DNA of 39,995 bases from Pseudoflavonifractor sp. (GCA_023667145.1 JAMPAQ010000005.1:1-39995); one strand, 5' to 3'. Counted from the first letter of the stretch, positions 7,329-16,249 are shown. Notes: a model not told the origin generated them from the letters alone. Numbers and translations: made by a program.

Positions 7329-10229
7329 TCAGAACTTGAGCTTGACCTCGGCTCCAAAGTACATCGGTATCGTGATGTCCTTCCAGCCCACGCTGGTCTG
7401 TAGCTTGTAGGTCTTGGTGAGCTTGAGGAAGTTGTTGGCCATGAAGGCTATCTCAAGTATCTTGCCAAACTCCTTGCTGAGGCGGAAGTTTAGTATGGCC
7501 GACACGGGGTATCTCTCAGTCCCGAAGGCGTTGTTGTGGGAGTAGCTGAGAAGCATGTAGCGGTATAGCTCATCGGTCTCAAATCCCGGTTGCCACGGGG
7601 TGTAGTTGCCCAACGCGTCGATGAAGCCGACCGGGTTGACAAAATATTTCTGCGTACTCGGAGAGAACGGGTCGTTCATGCGGTAGTAGAGGGAATTGCC
7701 GTTGGCATCCTCATAGATGGAGCGGTAGGTCTCCGACCATATCATCTGGAGCGTGGTGGTGAATATCATCTGGAGCTGCGGGATATGGGTGATGAAGCGG
7801 AAGTTGGTGTTGAAGCGCGATGACACGCTGCCACTTCCACCGGGATATATCGCCATCAGCGGGTAGGTGTCACCCTTGTAGATTGCGTTTACGGATGAGT
7901 AGTAGTCCTGGGTCGAGCGGCGCTTGATGTGTATGTAGGCACCGTCGACGGTGACCGACGTGCGTATGGCGGGTATCGTGGCGAGTGACACCTGATACTC
8001 GATGCCGTACTTGTCTGTCCTGATGCTGTTGGACGGTGTCACGTAGTTGAAGAAGTAGGACTTCTGGGCTACCTCGGCGTCAGTCCATTGGCTGCTGCCC
8101 TGAGGCAGATACTGCACCTTCCCATCCTCATACTTGGCTCCGGCGATGCCGTCGGGAGTCGCGTACTTGTTGGCGTGCATGATGACGGGCTGTGACACGT
8201 AGCCAAACTCGTTCTTGTGCTTCTCGTTGAAGAAGTTGATCATACCGCGCACCTTCTTGATGCGGAATGCCAGTCCGGCCTCGGTCTTGTAGCTGTAGGT
8301 GGGCTTGAGGTCGGGGTTGGTGGTGTCGTCGATGACCTTGGTTGTCATCACGGCTATCGACTTGCCCTTGTCGCCGTTGACATCGTCGCGGAAGAGCATG
8401 GTGTAAGAGGCGATGTCAAAGTAGGCCGCGTCGGGGTAGAATTGCAGCAGGGTGGGGGTCTTCATGCCCACGCCATAGCCGCCGACTACGCTCAGGTCGT
8501 CAAACAGGCGGTTGTTGGCGCTGTTGAGTATGTTGTAGTCGATGTTGATACGCGGCTCGACGGTGGTCATGTTGCCGCGCTTGGCCAACTCCTTGTTGAT
8601 GAAGATGGTCGAGAGTCTGACTCCGGGCTGCATGTTGAGCGTGGTTGAGCCGAGGGGGAGGGTGATCTTGTCCTCAAGGAACCATGACAGCACGTTCATG
8701 GCCGGGATGCTGTTGTAGGGACGCGGGCGTATCGACTGGTTGTTGGTGACCTGCGGGGGAAACTTCTCGTCAAAGGTCATGCCCTTACCGTAGTTTTTGT
8801 TAAACCGCCACTCGACACCGAGTTTGAAGTTCATGTAGGCCCCGCCGCTCATCATCAGCAGTTTGTTGGCCTTGATCTGGGCATAGAGGTCGAGAGGTTT
8901 GCCCTCGATTTTAGACCAGGCATAGTAGGTCGATGTGAGGAAAAATGTGGAGTACTCGCTGTTGACGGTGGCGTTGCCGACAGGGGTAATGCCCGACTGC
9001 AATATGACCTGCTCGTTGGCATAGTCGGACTCGTGGGTGAAGTTGGCCGAGGCAGCGTAGGAGAGTCCCGAGATCCACGGGAGGTTGAGGCTCCAGTTGC
9101 CCTCAAGGCTCAGTCGGCCACCGATGGTCTTGTTGTTGACACGCTCGTCATACATCAGCTCGGGATCGCTCTTCTCGTTGTTGAGACTGCTGAAAAACGA
9201 GAAGCGGGCGTTGAACGACAGCGGACGCGTCGATTTCATGAACACATTGCTGTAGCCCGTCGAGAAGGTCACGCGGTCATACCCGATGTACCGCTTGCGT
9301 ATGTCGGCGTATGACTGCGAGTAGTCAGCCGAGACGTTGACCGAGCCGCCGGTGTTGAGGCTGAAGCCCTTGCCGGCATAGACCATCTTGGAGTAGGGGT
9401 CGGCTTTCATCTTGATCTCAAGCGGCGTGGCACCGGCACGCGACTTGACGATGACGGCCCCGGAAGTGAGGTTGCCGTACTCGACCGAGGGAATACCGCG
9501 CACGACCTCTACCGACTCGATGTTGTCGGGAGAGACGAGTCGCAGGTCGACACCCTTGCCGGCGGTGGAGTGCTCGGGGGTGGTGCCCCCCTTGCTGACG
9601 CTGAGCGCCTGCATGTTGCCGTCGTTGGACATCGGTGCGCCATCGACGACCACGAGGGTACCCATGGCGTTGTTGGCGTTCTCGTTGAGTTCGCGGATGT
9701 AAGCCTGTCCGACGCTGTTGAGGTCGGGATTCTTTGTGACGTTGCCGGGGACAAGCTGCATCATGTCCTCAAGGCTCTTGGGCTGGATGTGCTGCACTGC
9801 CGAACGGTCAATCTTGGATGCCGACCCCATCTTCTGGGCCTCGGCTGTGACAACGACCTCATCGAGCGCGAGACTGAGTTGTTGCAGCTTGATTTTCGAC
9901 GGCTTATAAGCCGTAGTGAGGTTTACAACCTCACTATAAGGCTTGTAACCGGTAGACTTCACCTCCATGTTATATTTGCCGGGCCTCAGGCCGCCAATCT
10001 TGAAGTGACCCTTGATGTCGGTCTCGGCCCACAGGTTCTGGTCGGGGAGCGTCACGAGCACGAAGTCAAGCGGCTCGCCTGACTCGGCGTCGACCACGGT
10101 ACCCGATATGGCGAGGTTGCCGACCGGCTCGGCGTGGAGGTCGGCGGCTATGGGCATGAGTCCACACAGGAGCAGCATGAGGGTGAGCAGGCGATGGGTA
10201 GCAGCTTTGGCAGTCTTGTAGATTTCCAT
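7329..10229 (-). CDS. TonB-dependent outer-membrane receptor with N-terminal carboxypeptidase-regulatory-like domain
   Basis: This 966-residue protein is the first gene of the operon. A long signal peptide (to about residue 33) is followed by a carboxypeptidase-D-regulatory-like beta-sandwich (about 40-118, with ISGTVVDAESGEPL). A TonB-box-like DEVVVTA comes next, then the plug (about 130-270, including VVVDGAPM and VEVVRGIPSVEYGNLTSG) and a 22-strand-type barrel ending in the terminal Phe of VKLKF. The single-protein form without a recognisable SusD partner suggests metal, heme or small-ligand uptake rather than glycan uptake, but this is inference. The promoter is at 10318-10347 and two palindromes flank it. 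Confidence 0.92.
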   Translation of the reverse strand: MEIYKTAKAATHRLLTLMLLLCGLMPIAADLHAEPVGNLAISGTVVDAESGEPLDFVLVTLPDQNLWAETDIKGHFKIGGLRPGKYNMEVKSTGYKPYSEVVNLTTAYKPSKIKLQQLSLALDEVVVTAEAQKMGSASKIDRSAVQHIQPKSLEDMMQLVPGNVTKNPDLNSVGQAYIRELNENANNAMGTLVVVDGAPMSNDGNMQALSVSKGGTTPEHSTAGKGVDLRLVSPDNIESVEVVRGIPSVEYGNLTSGAVIVKSRAGATPLEIKMKADPYSKMVYAGKGFSLNTGGSVNVSADYSQSYADIRKRYIGYDRVTFSTGYSNVFMKSTRPLSFNARFSFFSSLNNEKSDPELMYDERVNNKTIGGRLSLEGNWSLNLPWISGLSYAASANFTHESDYANEQVILQSGITPVGNATVNSEYSTFFLTSTYYAWSKIEGKPLDLYAQIKANKLLMMSGGAYMNFKLGVEWRFNKNYGKGMTFDEKFPPQVTNNQSIRPRPYNSIPAMNVLSWFLEDKITLPLGSTTLNMQPGVRLSTIFINKELAKRGNMTTVEPRINIDYNILNSANNRLFDDLSVVGGYGVGMKTPTLLQFYPDAAYFDIASYTMLFRDDVNGDKGKSIAVMTTKVIDDTTNPDLKPTYSYKTEAGLAFRIKKVRGMINFFNEKHKNEFGYVSQPVIMHANKYATPDGIAGAKYEDGKVQYLPQGSSQWTDAEVAQKSYFFNYVTPSNSIRTDKYGIEYQVSLATIPAIRTSVTVDGAYIHIKRRSTQDYYSSVNAIYKGDTYPLMAIYPGGSGSVSSRFNTNFRFITHIPQLQMIFTTTLQMIWSETYRSIYEDANGNSLYYRMNDPFSPSTQKYFVNPVGFIDALGNYTPWQPGFETDELYRYMLLSYSHNNAFGTERYPVSAILNFRLSKEFGKILEIAFMANNFLKLTKTYKLQTSVGWKDITIPMYFGAEVKLKF

Positions 10230-10261
10230 TGTTCAAGCAGTAAAAATTATATTGTGGCGGG

Positions 10262-10276
10262 ATACCAAATTGGTAT
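10262..10276. promoter_or_regulatory. 7-1-7 palindrome in the operon leader
   Basis: ATACCAAATTGGTAT is a perfect 7-1-7 inverted repeat. It falls about 35-50 nt downstream of the inferred transcription start of the TonB-receptor operon and could be a roadblock operator or an RNA hairpin. Confidence 0.45.
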
Positions 10277-10317
10277 TAGGATAACCGCCAACTTAAACGC
10301 ACATGATTGATCGGGGG

Positions 10318-10347
10318 CAAAGATAGCCATTTTATTTGTATTAACAA
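10318..10347 (-). promoter_or_regulatory. promoter of the TonB/DUF4876/peptidase operon
   Basis: On the minus strand a TTG (10347-10345), a 19-nt spacer and TATCTTTG (10325-10318) match the Bacteroidetes consensus TTTG-N19-21-TAnnTTTG. The inferred start near 10311 gives an approximately 80-nt leader before the receptor gene. Confidence 0.8.
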
Positions 10348-10370
10348 GCGATAATACAGTTAAAAATAAA

Positions 10371-10385
10371 TTAGACTGAGTCTAA
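10371..10385. promoter_or_regulatory. 7-1-7 palindrome upstream of the operon promoter
   Basis: TTAGACTGAGTCTAA is a perfect 7-1-7 inverted repeat lying about 24 bp upstream of the -33 element of the minus-strand promoter and about 95 bp before the prmC -7 box. Its size and symmetry fit a Fur/DtxR-type metal-regulator operator; the regulator itself is not in this window. Confidence 0.45.
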
Positions 10386-10478
10386 ATAGCGTATCATTAA
10401 CCTGCAATCACGCTGTGATATAACGGAAGTTGTGGGAGAATTATTGTGAATGGTGTCCCACAGAGTGGAAATATGCCT

Positions 10479-10486
10479 ATATTTGC
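10479..10486 (+). promoter_or_regulatory. -7 element of the prmC-recX-comF promoter
   Basis: TATATTTG fits TAnnTTTG. No good -33 TTG lies 19-21 nt upstream. The implied start near 10493 leaves about 33 nt before the ATG at 10526, which supports that start over the ATG at 10430. Confidence 0.5.
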
Positions 10487-10525
10487 ATGGTAAGTTACAT
10501 ATATGTAGATACAAAAAGATTGGAA

Positions 10526-11428
10526 ATGGAGACTGTCAATGATAATGAGGTTATCGGTAACGGTGATGACGTGAGGCTCGACAGGCTGACGGCTCTCATG
10601 AGACAGCGGCTCGCGGCGCGTGTCGACTCCGGGGAGGCTGAGGCGATGGTGCGTACGATATTCGGCGTGCTCAAGGGGTGGACGCCCATCGACTTGGCGT
10701 TGCATCGCGACAGCACTGTGAGCGGTTATATCGCGCGTAAGGCGATGTCGGCGGTGGGGCGCGTCGTCGCTGGCGAGCCGTTGCAGTATGTGCTCGGGGA
10801 GACGCGCTTTTACGGCAATACGCTCGTGGTGACACCGGCGGTGTTGATACCCCGCCCTGAAACCGAGGAGCTGGTCGACATGATTGTCGACCGCAACAGC
10901 GGTGCTGACTTGCGTGTACTCGACCTTTGTACAGGGTCGGGATGTATAGCGGTGTCGTTGGCGAGGGCGTTGCGGTTTGCGTCGGTCACTGCGGTTGACC
11001 TGTCGGCCGACGCGTTGGCCGTGGCTCGTGAGAATGCCTCGCGACTGCGGGTGAGGGTTGATTTCCGACAGGAGGATGTGCTGACGATGAAGCCTGTTGC
11101 CGGCGGTTATGATATAATCGTTTCCAACCCACCCTACGTGCTCGACAGCGAGCGGTCGGCGATGTCTCCCGAGGTGCTTGACCATGAGCCGGCTATGGCA
11201 CTGTTTGTTCCCGATGACGACGCGTTGCGGTTCTACCGGGCTATAACGCGCTATGCGGCTGTGGCACTCGTGGCTGGAGGGCGGCTTTACTTTGAGATAA
11301 ATCCGCTGAAAGCTGCCGATGTCCGTGGGCTGCTTGAGTCTGACGGGTTTGTGGATGTGGAGATTGCCAGGGACATGACCGGGCGCGAGCGCTTTGCCTG
11401 TGCCGTTAAGCCGCGTGGAGATGAATAG
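10526..11428 (+). CDS. prmC: peptide chain release factor N5-glutamine methyltransferase
   Basis: PrmC methylates the glutamine of the GGQ motif in release factors using S-adenosylmethionine. Using the ATG at 10526 gives 300 residues, close to the family norm; the upstream ATG at 10430 precedes the -7 box and adds an atypical leader. The helical N-terminal substrate domain ends with LIPRPETEELVD. The SAM motif I is VLDLCTGSGCIAVSLA (about residues 131-146), and the NPPYV catalytic motif is near residue 203. It is the first gene of a plus-strand cluster; its stop overlaps the recX start by 8 nt. Confidence 0.95.
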   Translation: METVNDNEVIGNGDDVRLDRLTALMRQRLAARVDSGEAEAMVRTIFGVLKGWTPIDLALHRDSTVSGYIARKAMSAVGRVVAGEPLQYVLGETRFYGNTLVVTPAVLIPRPETEELVDMIVDRNSGADLRVLDLCTGSGCIAVSLARALRFASVTAVDLSADALAVARENASRLRVRVDFRQEDVLTMKPVAGGYDIIVSNPPYVLDSERSAMSPEVLDHEPAMALFVPDDDALRFYRAITRYAAVALVAGGRLYFEINPLKAADVRGLLESDGFVDVEIARDMTGRERFACAVKPRGDE

Positions 11429-11909
11429 GAAGCCGATAACACCTGCCCGGGCACTTGAGCGGCTTGAGACATTGTGTGCCCGCTCGGAGCAGTGCGAGTC
11501 AGACCTGTGGCGCAAGCTCTCGCTATGGGGCATCGGCGGCGGTGATGCCGCGAGGATAATGTCTGGGTTGCGCCGGGCGCGGTTTGTCGATGACGAGCGG
11601 TTTGCCCGCGCCTACGTGCTTGAGAAGGTGAGGGTGGCTCGGTGGGGACGTAGGAAGATAAGGCTCGGGCTTGTCGCCAAGCGCATCGACCGTGACATCA
11701 TCGACATTGCCCTCGATGAGGAGATTGATGAGCGGGAGTATGCCGCCAATCTCATGGAGGTGTTGCGGGCAAAGTTGCGCACGATTGACGACCCGTGCAG
11801 CTACGAGGGTAAGACGCGGCTGTTTCGCCATGGAGTGATGCGCGGTTATGAGAGCAGCGAGGTGGTGGCCTCCATAAAGGGTGACGAGTTGTGGGAGGGA
11901 GTGGAATAA
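11421..11909 (+). CDS. recX: regulatory protein RecX
   Basis: RecX binds RecA filaments and limits recombinase activity. The 162-residue product (ATG at 11421) shows the three-helix repeats of the family: ALERLETLCARSEQCESDLWRKL, read here as two shorter helices, then RFVDDERFARAYVLEK and the RWGRRKIRLGL block, which is the classic RecX signature. An alternative start at 11394 lies deeper within prmC. The gene overlaps prmC by 8 nt and comF by 19 nt, so the three are very likely cotranscribed and translationally coupled. Length and motifs are normal. Confidence 0.92.
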   Translation: MNRKPITPARALERLETLCARSEQCESDLWRKLSLWGIGGGDAARIMSGLRRARFVDDERFARAYVLEKVRVARWGRRKIRLGLVAKRIDRDIIDIALDEEIDEREYAANLMEVLRAKLRTIDDPCSYEGKTRLFRHGVMRGYESSEVVASIKGDELWEGVE

Positions 11910-12604
11910 TCAGGCGCTTCCTCGACGACATGGCCGGATTGCTGTTCCCGAGCCTTTGTGAGGTGTGCGGATGCACATTGCGGCGCGGTGAGCAGGTGAT
12001 GTGCCTGCATTGCCTGACATCGTTGCCACGCACGGGAGTGCATCGCGATGCGTTCAACACCATGCACGTGCGGGTCGCTGGACATGTGGCGGTGGAGCGT
12101 GCGGGAAGCTGGTTCTATTATTATCACGGCAGCCCTTACCGTGCGTTGATACGGCAGGCAAAGTATGCGTCCCGACCTGTCGTGGGGCGCATGGTGGCCC
12201 GGATGTTTGCCCGCGAGATAGAGGGGGATGGTTTCTTTGACGGGATTGACCTGATATTGCCGGTGCCGCTCCATTGGTGGAAGAAGGCCCGGCGCGGATA
12301 CAACCAGACGGAGTGGATAGCCGGGGGGCTGTCTGACCATACCGGCATGCCTGTGGGCGACAATCTCGTGGCATTGCGCGGACATGGCACGCAGACGGCA
12401 CGCGGTGCCTACTCTCGCTGGCTCAACACTCAGGGTGTCTATGGGGTGGAAGACCCCGGTCAGCTTGATGGCCGTCACGTTCTCGTGGTCGATGACGTGA
12501 TGACTACCGGCGCCACAATCCTCTCTTGCATCGAGGCCATCCACGCCGCCTCCCCGACCGCCCGCATCAGCCTCCTGACCCTCGCCCTCACCCGCCTGAC
12601 CTGA
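11891..12604 (+). CDS. comF: ComF-family phosphoribosyltransferase-like protein
   Basis: The product has an N-terminal zinc-ribbon-like cysteine cluster (CEVCGCTLRRGEQVMCLHC) followed by a type I phosphoribosyltransferase fold. The markers are PVPLHWWKKARRGYNQ in the middle and the PRPP-binding loop LVVDDVMTTGAT near residue 200. ComF proteins are linked to DNA uptake and processing in competent bacteria; in Bacteroidales the function is not established. The start is uncertain: GTG at 11891 gives 237 residues and keeps the hydrophobic helix before the zinc ribbon, while ATG at 11930 would cut into it. No clear terminator is visible in 12605-12696. Confidence 0.9.
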   Translation: MGGSGIIRRFLDDMAGLLFPSLCEVCGCTLRRGEQVMCLHCLTSLPRTGVHRDAFNTMHVRVAGHVAVERAGSWFYYYHGSPYRALIRQAKYASRPVVGRMVARMFAREIEGDGFFDGIDLILPVPLHWWKKARRGYNQTEWIAGGLSDHTGMPVGDNLVALRGHGTQTARGAYSRWLNTQGVYGVEDPGQLDGRHVLVVDDVMTTGATILSCIEAIHAASPTARISLLTLALTRLT

Positions 12605-12696
12605 CACCTCTGCCGTTGACTTAGTCCGCATCGATGTCCCCCGTGCATTATGGTGGATATGGGTTCCGCTCTCCAATCGGGTCTTTTCGGATATGG

Positions 12697-13509
12697 TTAT
12701 TTTAATAGATTACGGTTGGTTTGCCCGCTCTCCAATACCTGCATTTGGTGGATGGCAATCTGATTGAGCTTGATTAGCCGCTCTGATTGTGACATACCCT
12801 GCTCGATAAATACGGCATTGAGGTTTTCCATGTTTGATAGGCATATCAGCTCATTGATGGCGGCATAATCACGAATATTTCCCTTGAGGTGGGGATTGGC
12901 TTCGCGCCACTGTTTGGCTGTCATGCCAAACATGGCAACATTAAGTACATCGGCCTCATTTGCATAGATGATGCTCGCTTGTGTCGGGGTGATTTCAGCC
13001 GGGATGAGGTTTTGCTTGATGGCATCAGTGTGGATGCGGTAATTGATTTTGGACAGCTCACGCTTGGCTGACCATCCGATTTGCTCCTGTTCGGCCTCCT
13101 TTAGCCGCTGAAATTCTTTGACGAGATACAACTCAAATTCAACCGAAACCCAACTCGCAAATTTGAAAGCAATATCTCTCTGTGCATACGTACCACCTTC
13201 GCGACCGAGTTTATTGATTAATCCGATTGCGCCTGTCAATTCAATCCATCGGCTTGGGCTCATTGTGAAAGCGTTGGATCCGGCCTCTCTTAAAATGGGG
13301 TCGATTTCGACCCCATTAAAATTAGGATTATTCAACAATTCCCATAGACTAAGGTATTCAAGAGTATTTTTAGCCCTCATCCAGTTTTTGACAACATCTT
13401 TAGGCTCGTTGGGGTTTTTCTGACGGGCAATATCTGTTATACAGATATAATCTGTCCCATCCTTGGATAGAGTCCGTATGATTGTATCCTTTACTATTAT
13501 CTTTGCCAT
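12697..13509 (-). CDS. KilA-N domain protein
   Basis: Starting at the ATG at 13507-13509 gives 270 residues beginning MAKIIVKDTIIRTL; the frame is open 57 nt further, but that part lacks a good match to the family. The KilA-N DNA-binding domain covers about residues 1-130. It includes ICITDIARQKNP, NWMRAKNTLEYLSLWE, and the conserved SPSRWIELTGAIGL and FKFASWVSVEFELYLVKEF blocks. The C-terminal half is helical and contains a second conserved block (MTAKQWREANP). KilA-N proteins are common in phages and as orphan chromosomal genes. No phage structural or integrase gene is near, but tRNA-Leu is 160 nt upstream, so this may be a relic of an integrated element. Confidence 0.85.
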   Translation of the reverse strand: MAKIIVKDTIIRTLSKDGTDYICITDIARQKNPNEPKDVVKNWMRAKNTLEYLSLWELLNNPNFNGVEIDPILREAGSNAFTMSPSRWIELTGAIGLINKLGREGGTYAQRDIAFKFASWVSVEFELYLVKEFQRLKEAEQEQIGWSAKRELSKINYRIHTDAIKQNLIPAEITPTQASIIYANEADVLNVAMFGMTAKQWREANPHLKGNIRDYAAINELICLSNMENLNAVFIEQGMSQSERLIKLNQIAIHQMQVLESGQTNRNLLK

Positions 13510-13537
13510 GTGCTTGGGATTGGTTGGGTTATTGATG

Positions 13538-13566
13538 TAAAGATACGAAATAATCATCAATCTCAA
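13538..13566 (-). promoter_or_regulatory. weak promoter of the KilA-N gene
   Basis: On the minus strand TTG (13566-13564), an 18-nt spacer and TATCTTTA (13545-13538) come within one base of the -7 consensus. It lies about 28 nt upstream of the chosen ATG. Confidence 0.4.
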
Positions 13567-13624
13567 AACAAGCCCTAAATTTTAGCGTGGGAAGTCGAAA
13601 GGTAGCCAAATTTTGATAAAAGAA

Positions 13625-13659
13625 AACTGCAACTATCTAATGAGTTGATAGCTACAGTT
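13625..13659 (-). terminator. terminator-like hairpin after tRNA-Leu
   Basis: Two 5-bp helices (AACTG/CAGTT and CTATC/GATAG) separated by a 3x3 internal loop are followed on the minus strand by TTTCTTTTA. It sits 8 nt after the tRNA 3' end. Confidence 0.55.
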
Positions 13660-13667
13660 TGCAATTG

Positions 13668-13751
13668 TGCTCGAAGCGGGACTCGAACCCGCACAGCCGC
13701 AATGGCCAAGGGATTTTAAGTCCCTCGTGTCTACCATTCCACCATTCGAGC
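13668..13751 (-). tRNA. tRNA-Leu(UAA)
   Basis: The reverse complement folds as a class II tRNA. The acceptor GCTCGAA pairs with TTCGAGC plus discriminator A, the D-arm is TGGTGGAATGGTAGACAC, and the anticodon loop CTTAAAA gives anticodon UAA. It has a long variable arm (GCC/GGC) and a GGTTCGAGTCCC T-arm. CCA is not encoded; the next bases are CAA. Confidence 0.97.
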
Positions 13752-13773
13752 AGCCTTTGGTGAAAAACTGCGG

Positions 13774-13804
13774 CAAAGATAGCTATTACTTTCGGATTTT
13801 GCAA
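13774..13804 (-). promoter_or_regulatory. tRNA-Leu promoter
   Basis: On the minus strand TTG (13804-13802), a 20-nt spacer and TATCTTTG (13781-13774) are a full consensus match 22 bp before the tRNA 5' end. Confidence 0.8.
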
Positions 13805-13890
13805 CATCACTTTTGGCTTTCGTGGAATGTGGTTTTCGGGATGTATCAAATGTATATTGTATCATTGGGAAAATATGCGCAACTATTGGA

Positions 13891-13930
13891 TAAAAAAAGG
13901 AAGCCGCTGTCGATGGGCGGCAGCGGCTTC
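13891..13930 (-). terminator. intrinsic terminator of pnp
   Basis: A perfect 10-bp GC-rich stem (GAAGCCGCTG at 13900-13909 and CAGCGGCTTC at 13921-13930) is followed on the minus strand by C and seven T residues. It lies about 30 nt after the pnp stop codon. Confidence 0.92.
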
Positions 13931-13961
13931 GCGGATATAGATAAGATTTTATGGCTTTGGG

Positions 13962-16211
13962 TTATTCCTCGTTGCGATGGTTGTTGTCGCGGCGGGGGCC
14001 ACGGTTGTCACGGCGGGGACGGTCGCCATCGCGGCGCGGTCCGCGGTCACCGTCACGACGTGGGGGACGGGGTGCGCGCTCGCGCTCTACGTAGCCCTCG
14101 GGTTTGGGCTGGAGTGCACGCATCGAGAGACGGTATTTGCCGGTCTTCTTGTCAATCTCAATGAGCTTGACCTCGACGGTATCGCCCTCCTTGAGCCCTG
14201 AGGCATCCATGGAGTCGAGACGCTCCCAGCTTATCTCTGAGATGTGGAGCAGTCCGTCACGGTTGGGCATGAACTCAACAAACGCGCCAAACTCAAGTAT
14301 CGACCGTACCTTGCCGGTGTATACCTTGCCCTCCTCGGGGAGTTCGACGATGGCGTTGATCATTTCCATGGCCTTGTCGATGGATGCCTTGTTGGCAGCT
14401 GCAACCTCGATATAGCCGCCTTCGTCGATCTCGTCGATGGAGACGGTGGCTCCACTGGCTTCCTGAATGCCCTGGATAATCTTTCCACCCGGGCCAATGA
14501 CGGCACCGATAAGCTCCTTGGGTATCGTCATGGTGACGATGCGCGGAACGTGAGGCTTGTAATCCTCGCGGGGCGCGGGGATGGTCTCGTTGATGATGTT
14601 GAGTATGTGGAGACGACCGTCGCGGGCCTGCATGAGGGCCTTTTCGAGTACCTCGTAGCTGAGGCCGTCACACTTGATGTCCATCTGGGTGGCGGTGATA
14701 CCGTCCTTGGTGCCGGTCACCTTGAAGTCCATGTCGCCGAGGTGGTCCTCGTCACCGAGAATGTCGGAGAGGATGGCATACTGGCCGCTCTGTGAGTCGG
14801 AGATGAGACCCATGGCGATACCTGCGACGGGCTTCTTCATCTTGACACCTGCATCGAGAAGTGACAGTGTGCCGGCGCATACGGTTGCCATTGACGATGA
14901 TCCGTTGGACTCAAGGATGTCACTGACGATGCGGCATACATAGGGGAAGTCCTTGGGGAACATGCGCTTGAGGGCGCGGTGGGCGAGATTACCGTGTCCT
15001 ACCTCACGACGGCCTACGCCACGCTGGGGCTTGGCCTCGCCGGTGGAGAAGGGGGGGAAATTGTAGTGGAGCAAGAAACGCTCACGACCCTGGTTAAGCA
15101 CGTCGTCGAGTATCTTCTCGTCGAGCTTGGTGCCGAGGGTGACGGTGGCGAGAGCCTGGGTCTCTCCACGGGTGAACACTGCTGATCCGTGGGGGCCGGG
15201 TATATAGTCGACCTCACACCATATGGGGCGGATGTCGGTGGTCTTGCGTCCATCAAGACGGATGCCCTCGTCGAGGATGCAGCGGCGAACGGCCTCACGC
15301 TCCACCTCGTGGTAGTAGCGCTTGATCATGCCCATCTTCTCCTCTGCCTCTTCCTCGGGAAGTGATGCTATATACTCGTCGCGCACGGCCTTGAACGAGT
15401 CCTGACGCCAATGCTTGTCGGCGCTTCCGGCCTTGGCGATGGCGTAAACCTTGTCGTAGCACTTGTCGTGGATGTCCTTGCGGAGTTCCTCGTCGTTGGT
15501 CTCATGGCAGTATTCGCGCTTTGCCTGCTTCACAGCCTCGGCAAGCTCAAGCTGTGCCTTGCACTGTACCTTGATGGCATCGTGAGCGGCCTTGAGCGCG
15601 TTGATGAGGTCTATCTCAGACACTTCGTCCATCTCGCCCTCCACCATCATGATGTTGTCGTAGGTGGCGCCTACCATCAGTTCCATGTCGGCTTTCTCAA
15701 GCTGCTCAAAGGTGGGGTTGATGACAAACTCACCATCGACACGGGCCACGCGCACCTCCGAGATGGGGCCGTTGAACGGCACGTCTGACACGGTGAGGGC
15801 AGCCGATGCGGCGAGTCCGGCGAGTGCGTCGGGTATCTCGACTCCGTCGGTCGAAAACAGGGTGACGTTGACAAACGTATCGGCGTGATAGTTGTCGGGG
15901 AACAGGGGGCGTAACACGCGGTCAACAAGACGCGATGTCAGAATCTCATAGTCGGAAGCACGTCCCTCACGCTTGAGGAAGCCACCGGGGAAACGTCCGA
16001 ATGAGGAGAATTTTTCCTTATAGTCCACTGAAAGTGGCATGAAGTCCACATCCTCGCCGACCTCCTTGGCCGACACTACAGTTGCGAGGAGCATTGTGCC
16101 TCCCATGCGCAACTCAACCGCTCCATCGGCTTGCTTGGCAAGTTTGCCTGTCTCTAAGGTGATGGTGCGCCCGTCACCCAGCTCGATGGTTTTCTTAATT
16201 GGATTTACCAT
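13962..16211 (-). CDS. pnp: polyribonucleotide nucleotidyltransferase (PNPase)
   Basis: PNPase degrades RNA 3' to 5' by phosphorolysis. The 749-residue product has two RNase PH-like domains (about 10-140 and 320-550) separated by a helical domain. A KH domain begins near 560 ([20 protein letters not shown]), and an S1 domain spans about 622-693 ([17 protein letters not shown]). It ends in an approximately 50-residue Arg/Asp/Gly-rich tail of repeated [12 protein letters not shown] units that is not part of the core enzyme and is probably a disordered RNA-binding extension. The gene stands alone with its own promoter (16250-16280) and terminator. Confidence 0.98.
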   Translation of the reverse strand: MVNPIKKTIELGDGRTITLETGKLAKQADGAVELRMGGTMLLATVVSAKEVGEDVDFMPLSVDYKEKFSSFGRFPGGFLKREGRASDYEILTSRLVDRVLRPLFPDNYHADTFVNVTLFSTDGVEIPDALAGLAASAALTVSDVPFNGPISEVRVARVDGEFVINPTFEQLEKADMELMVGATYDNIMMVEGEMDEVSEIDLINALKAAHDAIKVQCKAQLELAEAVKQAKREYCHETNDEELRKDIHDKCYDKVYAIAKAGSADKHWRQDSFKAVRDEYIASLPEEEAEEKMGMIKRYYHEVEREAVRRCILDEGIRLDGRKTTDIRPIWCEVDYIPGPHGSAVFTRGETQALATVTLGTKLDEKILDDVLNQGRERFLLHYNFPPFSTGEAKPQRGVGRREVGHGNLAHRALKRMFPKDFPYVCRIVSDILESNGSSSMATVCAGTLSLLDAGVKMKKPVAGIAMGLISDSQSGQYAILSDILGDEDHLGDMDFKVTGTKDGITATQMDIKCDGLSYEVLEKALMQARDGRLHILNIINETIPAPREDYKPHVPRIVTMTIPKELIGAVIGPGGKIIQGIQEASGATVSIDEIDEGGYIEVAAANKASIDKAMEMINAIVELPEEGKVYTGKVRSILEFGAFVEFMPNRDGLLHISEISWERLDSMDASGLKEGDTVEVKLIEIDKKTGKYRLSMRALQPKPEGYVERERAPRPPRRDGDRGPRRDGDRPRRDNRGPRRDNNHRNEE

Positions 16212-16249
16212 AAAATAGAATTATCTTTTTCTGCTTGTAAAAAATCGTA

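Noticed and set aside
10430..10525. Upstream start for prmC
   Set aside because: The ATG at 10430 lies before the TATATTTG box, and the added residues do not resemble the PrmC N-terminus.
12666..12736. 12-nt direct repeat CCGCTCTCCAAT (12666-12677 and 12725-12736), possible attachment-site remnant
   Set aside because: It is short, and one copy lies in the coding end of the KilA-N gene; it does not overlap the tRNA and no integrase is nearby.
12697..13751. Prophage or integrated element
   Set aside because: Only one KilA-N gene is present, with no integrase, capsid, tail or lysis gene.
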